This document shows, piece after piece, positions 50,973-59,238 of a stretch of DNA of 64,000 nucleotides. Position numbers and translations under genes: made by a program. The first letter of the stretch is position 1. Every line of letters begins with the position of its first letter. A model generated the notes under the pieces. It was not told where the DNA came from. It made no database searches and saw only the letters and a list, made by a program, of their open reading frames with translations. The DNA is from Streptosporangium subroseum (GTDB taxonomy: Bacteria > Actinomycetota > Actinomycetes > Streptosporangiales > Streptosporangiaceae), in the NCBI RefSeq assembly GCF_900188345.1, contig NZ_FZOD01000021.1, forward strand, positions 85,571 through 149,570, written 5' to 3'.

Positions 50973-51542
50973 GAATGGGCGGCGCGGCGGGGCTTCACCT
51001 ACCTCGACGGCGCGATCCTGGCGATTCCCCCGGCCATCGGCACGGCCGACGCCGTTCTGCTCTACAGCGGGCCGCGGTCGGCCTTCGACCTGCACGAGCC
51101 GACCCTGCGGAGCCTGGGCGCGGGCACCACCTATCTCGGCGCCGATCATGGCCTGGCCTCGCTGTACGACGTGGCGATGCTGGGCTTCATGTGGAGCGTT
51201 CTGAACGGCTTCCTGCACGGCGTGGCCCTGCTCGGGACGGCACAGGTGGACGCCGCGACGGTCGCCCCGTTCCTGAGCCAGGGGATCGGGGTCATGACCG
51301 AATGGATGTCCGCCTACGCGGACCAGATCGACGCCGGTGAGTATCCGGCCGTCGATTCCACCATCGACACCCACCTGGCGGCGATGGAGCACCTCATCCA
51401 GGAGAGCGAGTCCCTCGGCATCAATGCCGAACTACCCAGGTTCGTCAAGACGCTGACCGGCCGGGCGGTGGCCGGGGGTCGCGGCGGCGACGGCTACGCG
51501 GCCATGATCGAGCAATTCCGCAAGCCGGCCGTGACCGGCTGA
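50973..51542 (+). pseudogene. 5'-truncated imine-reductase / 6PGDH-like gene
   Basis: The frame reads EWAARRGFTYLDGAILAIPP and continues FDLHEPTLRSLGAGTTYLGA, then YDVAMLGFMWSVLNGFLHGV to the stop at 51542, matching the C-terminal two thirds (about 190 residues) of NADPH-dependent imine reductases and related NAD(P)-dependent oxidoreductases. The whole N-terminal Rossmann NAD(P) domain (about 100 residues) and start codon are missing. The match stops exactly where the MerR gene begins. A single deletion of the divergent promoter region and both 5' ends explains it. Confidence 0.75.
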
Positions 51543-51682
51543 ACCCGCCTCATCTGCGACACCACCCCGGTCTTTGTTCCGTTCCCAGGCGTCTTCGGCA
51601 CCGAGTCGGGCTTCGGACGGGAGGCCTTCGCGCCGCTCGCCTTACCGATGTGGAGGTTGTCGCGGTCGGCGCCGCCTGTCTC

Positions 51683-52024
51683 CTATTTTCCGGCGGAACC
51701 AGAAATCAACGCCCCTTGCGCCTGAGGAGTGGTGAGGGCGTCGAGCAGGCCGGGGAGCGCCTCGTCCATCTCGGCGCGGCGGAGGGTGTTCATCCGCGAG
51801 GTCCCGACGTAGTGCTGCCGGATCAGGCCCGCCTCGCGCAGCACCTTGAAATGGTGGGTGGCGGTGGACTTGCTGACGGAGATGTCGAAAGCGCCGCAGG
51901 CGATGTCCTCGCAGGTGGCATCGAGCTGCATGACGATGCTCCGGCGTACCGGATCGACGAGAGCCTCCAGCACCTGCTGGAGGTTGAACGTCGAGACCTC
52001 GGGGTGCGACGGCGTGCGTTCCAT
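51683..52024 (-). CDS. ArsR-family transcriptional regulator
   Basis: The 113-residue protein has an ArsR helix-turn-helix (QVLEALVDPVRRSIVMQLDA at about 17-36, ISVSKSTATHHFKVLREAGL at about 48-67, then IRQHYVGTSRMNTLRRAEMD). The classic metal-binding ELCVC motif is absent (two Cys, at DATCEDIACG), so it may be a non-metal or Cys-redox type. It is divergent from an oxidoreductase gene with a large palindrome between them. The 140-bp gap on its 3' side is empty. Confidence 0.88.
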   Translation of the reverse strand: MERTPSHPEVSTFNLQQVLEALVDPVRRSIVMQLDATCEDIACGAFDISVSKSTATHHFKVLREAGLIRQHYVGTSRMNTLRRAEMDEALPGLLDALTTPQAQGALISGSAGK

Positions 52025-52030
52025 GGCCCC

Positions 52031-52098
52031 ATAGTACGACAGTCATCAAACCATAGCCTCATAGTACGATAGTCGTCAAAGTTTGACGGCTATCGTAC
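52031..52098. promoter_or_regulatory. Extended operator: GTACGATAG-T-CGTCAAA palindrome plus a third half-site
   Basis: 52064-52098 is a 35-bp palindrome with 17-bp arms (one mismatch, 1-nt centre). A further copy of the half-site, ATAGTACGACAGTCATCAAA at 52031-52050, lies in direct orientation 30 bp upstream (18 of 20 identical). It lies between the ArsR and oxidoreductase starts and should control both. Confidence 0.8.
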
Positions 52099-52144
52099 TT
52101 ATATGTCACGGTAAGCCCGTTCCCAGCGAGCGAAGGACGGTGGC

Positions 52145-53143
52145 ATGGCAAGGACTGTGCGGTTCCACGAGATCGGCGGACCCGAGGTGATGCGGCTGGA
52201 GGACCTGGAGCCGGGTGAGCCGGGACCGGGCGAAGCGCGGATCCGGGTGGAGGCGATCGGCGTCAACAGGGCCGAGGCACTGTTCCGGAGCGGTCAGTAC
52301 ATCGAGCCGGTGAAGCGACTGCCCGCCAGGCTCGGCTCCGAGGCCGCCGGTGTGATCGAGGCGGTCGGCCCCGAGGTGACCGGTTTCGAGAAGGGGCAGG
52401 CGATCAGCGTCGTGCCGAACTTCTCGCAGAACGACTACGGCGTGTACGCCGAGCGGGCGATCGTGCCGGCCACCGCACTGCTGCACCGTCCCGACCACGT
52501 GGACGCGGTGTCCGGCGCGGCGGTGTGGATGCCCTACCTCACGGCCTACGGTGCGATGGTGGAAGTCGGCCGCATGCGGGCGGGTGATGTGGCGGTGGTG
52601 AACGCGGCCTCCAGCAGCGTCGGCCTGGCCGCGATCCACACCGCCACCCGCGTGGGCGCCGCCCCGGTCGCCGTCACCCGCACCCGCGCCAAGAAGCAGC
52701 AGCTGATCGCCGAGGGCGCGGCAGAGGTCATCGTCTCGGACGAGGAGGATGTGGCGAAGCGCGTGCTGGAGCTGACCGGCGGCAGAGGCGCCGAGTACGT
52801 CTTCGACGCCGTCGCCGGTCCCGGAGTCGTGGACCTGGCCCGCGCTGTGGCGGCCGGCGGGACCCTGTTCCTGTGGGGCGGGCTCAGCGGGCAGCCGACC
52901 CCGTATCCCGGGTTCGACCTGGGCATGCCCGCGCTGAACATGCGCACCTACACGATGCTCGAGACCGCCAAGAACCCGCAACGGCTGCGCCGCGCCGCCG
53001 CGTTCGTCACCTCGGGCCTGCGCGGTGGAGCGTTCCGCCCGGTGGTGGACCGCGTGTTCCCGCTGCAGGAGATCGTGCAGGCACACCGGCACATGGAATC
53101 CAACACCCAGTTCGGCAAGATCGTGGTCACCGCGGCCCACTGA
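52145..53143 (+). CDS. Zinc-independent MDR-family oxidoreductase (quinone-reductase-like)
   Basis: The 332-residue protein has the GroES-like domain (IGVNRAEALFRSGQYIEPVK at about 38-57, LGSEAAGVIEAVG) and Rossmann motif VNAASSSVGLAAIHTATRVG (about 154-173) in place of the usual GxGxxG. It ends MESNTQFGKIVVTAAH. It is probably NADPH-dependent and controlled by the divergent ArsR protein. Confidence 0.9.
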   Translation: MARTVRFHEIGGPEVMRLEDLEPGEPGPGEARIRVEAIGVNRAEALFRSGQYIEPVKRLPARLGSEAAGVIEAVGPEVTGFEKGQAISVVPNFSQNDYGVYAERAIVPATALLHRPDHVDAVSGAAVWMPYLTAYGAMVEVGRMRAGDVAVVNAASSSVGLAAIHTATRVGAAPVAVTRTRAKKQQLIAEGAAEVIVSDEEDVAKRVLELTGGRGAEYVFDAVAGPGVVDLARAVAAGGTLFLWGGLSGQPTPYPGFDLGMPALNMRTYTMLETAKNPQRLRRAAAFVTSGLRGGAFRPVVDRVFPLQEIVQAHRHMESNTQFGKIVVTAAH

Positions 53144-53768
53144 CGGCGGCGCTGGACCCGATGTGATGCACGGAGCCTCACCGCTGGGCCACGAACTGAA
53201 GGCCGTCGTGAATCTCGCGCCGCAGGTCGGGGCCGGTGAGGCAGCCGCAGGCAGGGTCAAATTATTGATCTACATTGTAAAGGTGCCCGACCTGGAAGTT
53301 CAAGATCATTTAAGAGAATGGACTAAAGACCTACATCAACAAACAAGCGGCGCGGCGAAATCGTTCGGTACGGGGATCCATGGATGGGGGACCTCTGGCG
53401 GGGGCACGGGGCCGTGTGAGTGAGTGGCGCGGGTTCTCCTTGGTGCCGGGTGAAACTGCGGTCCGGCTCTGAGGCTCAGACGGCGACCGTCTGCTCGGAC
53501 CGCGCCCGGCCGGCGCGATGAGGCGGCTTTGAGGGCCGCGCTCCCATGTCCCCGCTACGGGAGGACGGAAGAGCGTCCGGAGGATGGCGGAGAGCCGCTT
53601 GACCTCACCTTTGGTTGAGGTTTTAGGGTCGTCTCATAGCCCCGGTCGAGGCGGGTGGCCCGGCGAAAATGTCGGTCGGTCACCGTATAAAAGCCTGGGC
53701 CGGTGCTTTTTCTGAGGCCTTTCTGCCGCACCCCCGCAATGACGACCCCCAGGACCCGGTGATGTGTG
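53144..53768. other. 625-bp intergenic region with structured repeat element
   Basis: No gene is supported. It contains element copy 2 (53262-53331), some AT-rich segments, and near 53605-53640 a run (ACCTTTGGTTGAGGTTTTAG) that may be the promoter of the ABC exporter. Confidence 0.45.
53262..53331 (+). repeat. Structured AT-rich repeat element, copy 2
   Basis: It contains TATTGATCTACATTGTAAAG, 18 nt, CAAGATCATTT, 10 nt and ACTAAAGACC, the same ordered blocks as at 36751. The complementary TGATCT/AGATCA pair is preserved while the spacer sequences differ, supporting conserved structure. Confidence 0.75.
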
Positions 53769-55661
53769 ATGGACATGGAAGTGACCGCGTGGAACTCGCT
53801 GTATCACGCGATGAACGCCCAGCAGGACCGGCGGCCCTTCTCCCGGGCCACGTTGCGGCGCATCATCGTCTTCGCCCGGCCACACCGCCGGCGTCTGGGG
53901 TGGTTCCTGCTGATGAGCGTGGTGGGGGCGGTGCTGGCGGTGGCCTCGCCGGTGCTGGCCGGTCAGGTGATCGACGCGATCGACAAGGGCGCCGCGCTGG
54001 ATGTCGTCGTCGGGCTCGCGGCGCTGATCGCCGTCATCGCGGCCGTCGAGGCCGGGCTCGGGTTGTTGACGCGGTGGCTGTCGGCGAGCATCGGTGAGGG
54101 TCTGATCCTGCAGCTGCGCACCATGGTGTTCGACCATGTGCAGCGTATGCCGATCGCTTTTTTCACCCGTACCCGCACCGGTGCGCTGGTCAGCCGGTTG
54201 AACAACGATGTCATCGGCGCGCAGCGGGCCTTCAGCGACACCCTGTCCGGTGTGGCCGGCAATCTCGTGACGCTCATGCTGACGCTCGCGGTGATGATCG
54301 GGATCTCCTGGCAGATCACCCTGCTGGCGCTGGTGCTGCTGCCGGTGTTCGTGCTGCCCGCTCGGCGGATGGGCACCCGGCTGGCGCGGTTGGAGCGTGA
54401 GTCGGCCAATCACAACGCGACGATGAGCACGCAGATGACCGAACGGTTCTCCGCGCCCGGCGCGACGCTGGTGAAGCTGTTCGGCCGGCCCGCGCACGAG
54501 TCGGCGGAGTTCGGTGTGCGCGCCCGGCGGGTGCGTGACATCGGGGTGCGCACCGCGATGGTTCAGTCGATTTTTATCACGGCGCTGACGCTGGTCTCAG
54601 CTCTGGCTCTGGCTCTGGTTTATGGCCTGGGCGGGTTCTACACCTTGCGCGGTCAGCTGCAGCCGGGCGCCGTGGTGACGCTGGCGCTGCTGCTCACCCG
54701 CCTGTACGCGCCGTTGACGGCGCTGGCCAGCGCCCGGGTGGAGGTGATGAGCGCGCTGGTGAGCTTTGAGCGGGTCTTCGAGGTGCTGGATCTCAAGCCT
54801 TTGATCGCCGACAAGCCCGTCACCGTGCCGATGCCCGAGGGGCCGGTGTCGGTGGAGTTCGACCGGGTGCGTTTCGCCTATCCCTCGGCTGACAAGGTGT
54901 CGCTGGCCTCGCTGGAGGAGGTCGCCACCCTGGACGCTCGGAGCGGTGTCGAGGTGCTGCACGAGGTGTCCTTCCGTGTCGAGCCGGGGCAGATGGTGGC
55001 TCTGGTGGGGTCTTCGGGTGCGGGTAAGTCGACGATCGCGCAACTGCTGCCGCGGCTGTATGACGTCGACGGCGGCGCGGTGCGGCTGTCGGGGGTGGAT
55101 GTGCGGGATCTGTCCGCCGAATCCATTCGGGAGACGCTCGGGATGGTGACTCAGGACGGGCACCTGTTTCACGAGTCGATCCGGGCCAACCTGCTGCTGG
55201 CCCGCCCGCAGGCGCAGGAGGAGGAGTTGTGGCAGGTGCTGGAGCGCGCCCGGCTGGCGGACCTGGTCTCCTCCCTGCCCGACGGGCTGGACACCGTTGT
55301 CGGTGAGCGTGGTTACCGGTTGTCGGGTGGTGAGCGTCAGCGGCTGACGATCGCCCGGCTGTTGCTGGCACATCCGCGGGTGGTGATCCTGGATGAGGCC
55401 ACCGCGCATCTGGACTCCACCTCGGAGGCGGCGGTGCAGGCCGCGCTGAGTGAGGCGCTGGCCGGGCGGACCGCGGTGGTGATCGCCCACCGGCTGTCCA
55501 CCGTCCGGGCCGCGGATGTCATCTTGGTGATCGAGGACGGGCGCATCGTGGAGCGTGGCACGCATGACGCCCTGCTGGAGGCCGGGGGCCGCTACGAGGA
55601 GCTGTATCGCACCCAGTTCGACCAGCAGCGGCCCGCCGCGGCCGAGGCGGTGCTGCGCTGA
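53769..55661 (+). CDS. ABC transporter (fused membrane and ATPase domains, exporter type)
   Basis: The 630-residue protein has a six-helix exporter membrane domain (about 40-330: LGWFLLMSVVGAVLAVASPV, RTRTGALVSRLNNDVIGAQR) and an NBD with Walker A VGSSGAGKST (about 414), signature LSGGERQR (about 518) and Walker B VVILDEATAHLD (about 538). The His switch is in VVIAHRLSTV. It likely acts as a homodimer that exports drugs or lipids. Its start is either ATG 53769 or 53775. No partner half-transporter is nearby. Confidence 0.92.
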   Translation: MDMEVTAWNSLYHAMNAQQDRRPFSRATLRRIIVFARPHRRRLGWFLLMSVVGAVLAVASPVLAGQVIDAIDKGAALDVVVGLAALIAVIAAVEAGLGLLTRWLSASIGEGLILQLRTMVFDHVQRMPIAFFTRTRTGALVSRLNNDVIGAQRAFSDTLSGVAGNLVTLMLTLAVMIGISWQITLLALVLLPVFVLPARRMGTRLARLERESANHNATMSTQMTERFSAPGATLVKLFGRPAHESAEFGVRARRVRDIGVRTAMVQSIFITALTLVSALALALVYGLGGFYTLRGQLQPGAVVTLALLLTRLYAPLTALASARVEVMSALVSFERVFEVLDLKPLIADKPVTVPMPEGPVSVEFDRVRFAYPSADKVSLASLEEVATLDARSGVEVLHEVSFRVEPGQMVALVGSSGAGKSTIAQLLPRLYDVDGGAVRLSGVDVRDLSAESIRETLGMVTQDGHLFHESIRANLLLARPQAQEEELWQVLERARLADLVSSLPDGLDTVVGERGYRLSGGERQRLTIARLLLAHPRVVILDEATAHLDSTSEAAVQAALSEALAGRTAVVIAHRLSTVRAADVILVIEDGRIVERGTHDALLEAGGRYEELYRTQFDQQRPAAAEAVLR

Positions 55662-55747
55662 GCTGCGTTGACCGGTGTTCACGGAGAACGCCTGCTTCCA
55701 GCGGGCGGACTCCCCGGTGATGCCCGATCAGATGAAGCGCGTCCGAG

Positions 55748-55777
55748 CCTCCCTGCCCGCCGTGCCGGGCAGGGAGG
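55748..55777. terminator. Bidirectional hairpin between ABC exporter and glycosyltransferase
   Basis: CCTCCCTGCCCG/CGGGCAGGGAGG form a perfect 12-bp stem with a 6-nt loop in the gap between the convergent genes. Confidence 0.8.
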
Positions 55778-55811
55778 TCGTCCGCCTTCTTGCCCGGAGG
55801 CGTGTCCCGCC

Positions 55812-57077
55812 TCACTGGGGCGGCCCTTCGGCGGGCCGGGGGTGTTCGCCCGGTCGCCGGCGGGGGCCGAAGACCCAGGTGCGTAGCAGCAGGAACCGCA
55901 GGCAGGTGGCGGCCAGGTTGGCCGCGACCAGCACGCCGAGTTCCAGCGGCCGGGCCGGGGCATCGTCGACGGTGTGCAGCAGGGCCAGCGAGCCGCCGGT
56001 CAGGCCGAGACTCGCGGCGAAGACGACGAGGCCCTGGGCTTGGTGCAGCCACAGGCGGCCGGTGCTGCGGATGCCGAAGGTGAGCCGGCGGTTGAGGGCG
56101 GTGTTGGCCACGGCGGTGAGGAGGAGGGCGATGAGGTTGGCGGCCTGGGCGCCGGTGGTCGTGCGGAGCGCGGCGTACAGCAGCAGGTAGGCGAGGGTGC
56201 TGGCGGCGCCGACGGCGGCGAAGCGCAGTAGTTGCCCGGGCAGGCCTGCGGGGATGCCGGCCACGGGCAGTGGGGTGCGCCCGAGTTGTTCGCGCAGGCG
56301 TGCCAGGGGCAGCCGGCCGGTGCCCAGTGCCCGGGCCAGCCGGGCGATGCCTCTGAGGTCGGCGATGGCGGTGGACAGGAGGTCGACGCGGCTGTCGGGG
56401 TCGTCGATCCAGTCGACCGCCACCTCGTGGATGCGCAGGCCTGTGCGTTCGGCGAGCACGAGCAGTTCGGTGTCGAAGAACCAGCCGGTGTCCTCGACCA
56501 GGGGTAGCAGCCGTGCGGCCACGTCGGCGCGCACGGCCTTGAAGCCGCATTGGGCGTCGGAGAAGCGGGCCGACAGTGTTCCGCGCAGCAGCAGGTTGTA
56601 GCAGCGGGAGATGATCTCCCGCCGGGGGCCGCGGACCACTCGGGAGCCGTGGGAGAGCCGGGAGCCGATGGCCAGGTCGGAGTGGCCGGTGATGAGCGGG
56701 GCGACCAGGGGCAGCAGCGCGGCCAGGTCGGTGGACAGGTCGACGTCCATGTATGCCAGCACCGGCGCGTCGGAGGCCGACCAGGTGTGCTTGAGCGCCC
56801 GGCCGCGTCCCTTGGCCGCCAGCCGTACGGAGGTGACCTCGGGCAGTTCGGCGGCGAGCCGGGCGGCGATCTGCGGGGTCCGGTCGGTGCTGGCGTTGTC
56901 GGCGACGGTGATGCGAAAGGGGTAGGGGAAGTCTTGGAGCAGGTGGGTGTGCAGGCGGCGTACGCATGGTTCGAGGTCGCTTTCCTCGTTGTGGACCGGC
57001 ACCACGACGTCGAGGACCGGTGGGTGTGTTGCGGGGTCCGGGGTCGTGCCGTGTGCGGGAAGCGTTGAAGTGCTCAT
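55812..57077 (-). CDS. GT2 glycosyltransferase fused to a GtrA-like membrane domain
   Basis: The 421-residue protein has a GT2 domain (about 22-240) with VLDVVVPVHNEESDLEPCVR (nucleotide-sugar binding), VADNASTDRTP, a DXD in AYMDVDLSTD (about 114) and the acceptor region DTGWFFDTELL. Four helices of a GtrA-type domain follow (about 280-410: FAAVGAASTLAYLLLYAALR, LIALLLTAVANTALNRRLTF). Such fusions transfer sugars to polyprenyl phosphate or move them across the membrane for cell-envelope glycans. ATG 57077 is 34 bp from a set of 11-bp-period direct repeats. Confidence 0.88.
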   Translation of the reverse strand: MSTSTLPAHGTTPDPATHPPVLDVVVPVHNEESDLEPCVRRLHTHLLQDFPYPFRITVADNASTDRTPQIAARLAAELPEVTSVRLAAKGRGRALKHTWSASDAPVLAYMDVDLSTDLAALLPLVAPLITGHSDLAIGSRLSHGSRVVRGPRREIISRCYNLLLRGTLSARFSDAQCGFKAVRADVAARLLPLVEDTGWFFDTELLVLAERTGLRIHEVAVDWIDDPDSRVDLLSTAIADLRGIARLARALGTGRLPLARLREQLGRTPLPVAGIPAGLPGQLLRFAAVGAASTLAYLLLYAALRTTTGAQAANLIALLLTAVANTALNRRLTFGIRSTGRLWLHQAQGLVVFAASLGLTGGSLALLHTVDDAPARPLELGVLVAANLAATCLRFLLLRTWVFGPRRRPGEHPRPAEGPPQ

Positions 57078-57110
57078 GTCCTCACGGTCGGCCGGGCGCC
57101 TTTCAGGGGC

Positions 57111-57137
57111 TTGTGGCGTTGCTGTGGCCGGCCTGTG
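57111..57137 (-). promoter_or_regulatory. Triple direct repeat CACAG-N6-CACAG-N6-CACAA before GT2-GtrA
   Basis: Read on the reverse strand there are three near-identical pentamers with an 11-bp period, ending 33 bp before the start codon. OmpR/PhoB-family regulators bind such tandem direct repeats. The same array is found before the GT39 gene and, in a two-and-a-half-repeat form, before the response regulator. Confidence 0.7.
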
Positions 57138-57197
57138 AATGCGGGGCGGGAGCCGTGAGGTGCCCGAGACGACGCAAGGCGGCTCCCACCGGAGTGG

Positions 57198-57262
57198 GGG
57201 GTGTCGGTAAGGCTCGTGCAACCAGGTACACGGGATTGAGCTCGCCCAGTTCAGCAGTGTCC
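57198..57262 (+). repeat. Solitary copy of the GGGG-ended 65-bp terminal repeat
   Basis: It begins GGGGTGTCGGTAAGGCTCGT and matches the cassette's left repeat in 55 of 65 positions. It lacks a nearby inverted partner. It is followed by a palindrome GACGAAA-C-TTTCGTC (57284-57298) and, at 57405-57495, a serine-recombinase relic, so it looks like one end of a decayed transposon. Confidence 0.75.
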
Positions 57263-57404
57263 TACCGGGGTCCCAGTAGTCCTGACGAAACTTTCGTCGG
57301 ATATGCCCTTGACCTGCGGCTATGCCGGGGCTCTGTAGCTGGGGATGAGATCGCTTGCTGTGGGGCCATGAGCGAGGGCACACCGGAGTTGCTGTCGTCG
57401 TGAA

Positions 57405-57495
57405 GTAGATGCCAGGTAACGGGCCGGCCAGCATTTCCAGGATCAAGCCGTGGGCGGTCAGGTGGTCGGCCAGGGCGGTGAGCTCGGTTGAAGTT
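57405..57495 (-). pseudogene. Serine recombinase (resolvase/invertase) fragment
   Basis: The reverse strand encodes TSTELTALADHLTAHGLILE, then MLAGPLPGIY, a segment of the serine-recombinase catalytic domain (the ELxxLxxxLxxxGIxLExLxGPLxGIYD region). There is no start, no catalytic Ser region and no C-terminal domain, so about 30 codons are left. It lies about 200 bp inside the solitary terminal repeat. Confidence 0.6.
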
Positions 57496-57537
57496 ACCCG
57501 GCTGGGCCGGACGCTACGAACTGCGCGTCGATTCTTG

Positions 57538-57562
57538 TTCCGAGATTAGGTCGATCTCGGAA
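57538..57562. repeat. TTCCGAGAT-N7-ATCTCGGAA inverted repeat
   Basis: A perfect 9-bp inverted repeat lies 146 bp beyond the stop of the frameshifted MFS gene. It could terminate that transcript or be a relic of the decayed transposon. The rest of 57263-57707 holds no gene. Confidence 0.5.
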
Positions 57563-57707
57563 GTACGGAGAAGACGGCGAGGGGGTCGCATCATCAGGGC
57601 CCTCCTGCCCGTGACCGTAGCGGCATCGGCGATCTGACCGTCCAAGGTAGGCACCTGCAGCCTTCAGGCACGCCCTGTTGTGGTCGGCGAATCCGAGCTG
57701 GCGTCCC

Positions 57708-58948
57708 TCATCGGCGTGCTGAGCGTTCTGGGCGGCGGCGCCCACGCAGCAGGTGGCCGCCGAGTAGGACCGCGCAGGACCCGACGGTCAGCAGTCCGCC
57801 GGCGAGGAAGGCGCCCTGGACATCGGCGAGCGGCAGTATCAGTGCCCCAAGCGCGGCGCCCGCCGCGATGCCGGCGTTGTAGGCACCGGAGTTCGCTGCG
57901 AGGGCGATGTCCGTGCGGCCCGGCCCACAGTGCAGCATCGCGTTCTGAGTGGTCATGAACACCGGCCCGAGTGCACCGCCCATCAGCGTAAGGAACATCA
58001 CCGCCGCCACCGGGTGAGCGCCGAACGCGTACAGGCCGAGCATGCCCACCGCCTGCGTGGCCACGGCGGTGACCAGCGCGGCATGCGGAAAGCGGTCCAG
58101 GAACACCCCGGTGATGCTCACCCCGGCCAGGCACGCGACACCGAAAACCATGAACAGGGCGCTGACCGCGTGGGGGAGAACCCGCTCACGTCGCCCAGGA
58201 ACGTCACGATGTAGGTGTATCCCGTGAACGCCCCGGTGGCGGACAAGGCCCCGGCCGCCAGCACCGTTCCGAACCGCCACGCGTCGGGGCTGGTTGCGTA
58301 GGCGGCGGGCTCTTCTTCCGGACGCGAGGTCGGCAGCAGAACGGCGATCGTCACCAGGTAGACAAGCCCCAGGGCTGCCAGCATGGCGATGGGCACCTGC
58401 CAGCTACTCTGCTGGCCCAGCCAGGTCCCGGCGGGAACACCAAACACGAGGGCGAGCGACCCGGCAACGGACAGCGCCCCGATCACACGCCCCCGGATCT
58501 TGGGCGCGAACAGGCCCACCGCGACAGGCCCCATCACGGCCCAGAACAGCGCCTGGGCGAGCGCGGTCAGCAGTCGCGCCACGAGGAGCAGCCAGTAAGA
58601 GGGGGCCAGCGCCGCAACGAGACTGGACATTACGAGCGCGGTCAGCAGTCCCGTGAGCACATGGCGTCGGGGTACGGCCCGCACGACGTGGGCAATCGGC
58701 ACAGATGCGATGGCCACCGTCACGCCGTAACCGGTGACCAGGAGACCGATCGCTGACAGAGACACGCGTAGGTCTTCAGAGATGAGCTTCAGGAGGCCGA
58801 CCGGCAGGTTCTCCGCGGTGTTGAAGGTGAGGGCGGCGAGCATCAAGGCTCCGAGCACCGCCAGCCGGTGCCATGCAGCCGGTCGTCTCGTAATCGTACG
58901 GTAATTTCCTGTCCTCACCTGTTGCAACTGCTCAGTGACGCTATCCAT
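57708..58948 (-). pseudogene. MFS drug/sugar transporter with a single frameshift
   Basis: The first 255 residues (MDSVTEQLQQVRTGNYRTIT onwards, helices 1-8, with the GRVIGALSVAGSLALVFGVP region) are in one frame. After GDVSGFSP the match continues in another frame as HAVSALFMVFGVACLAGVSI, and so on to the stop at 57708 (helices 9-12). A run of five G (58172-58176 on the + strand) marks the shift, and one extra C in the coding strand would restore about 410 residues. Either the gene is inactivated, or this is a homopolymer sequencing error, or slippage expression occurs. It belongs to the AraJ/YdhP-like MFS group. Confidence 0.8.
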
Positions 58949-59238
58949 GTACGTACATCATCAGGCCAACTAGTCCCACTACAACCGAATTAATCCTCGG
59001 TACCCTATTTGGCTTCGTGCTTTCAGCCTCGACAGCTGGCCCGCCGGGCGCGGCGCTTAATGCGGGGAGGGGCACGCAGAGCCCGGACGGTCATGCGGTG
59101 CTCCAGGGTCCGGCAGGGCCGGTCCCAAGCTTGGCGCAGTAGCTGATCTGCGCTTTGCTGCCCAGGGAACGGATCTCACTGCGCAAGTCGTCGGGTGCCG
59201 AGACGATCACCGTGGAGATCAGCAGGTCGACCAGCGTG
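58949..59238. other. Intergenic region with a possible IS110-type relic
   Basis: The left part includes the AT-rich MFS promoter (GTACGTACATCATCAGGCCA). On the reverse strand, 59236-59091 reads LVDLLISTVIVSAPDDLRSE, then IRSLGSKAQISYCAKL, and stops at 59091. This resembles the linker of IS110-family transposases between the DEDD and C-terminal domains, beginning right at the GT39 stop. No ends of an IS element are visible. Confidence 0.4.
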
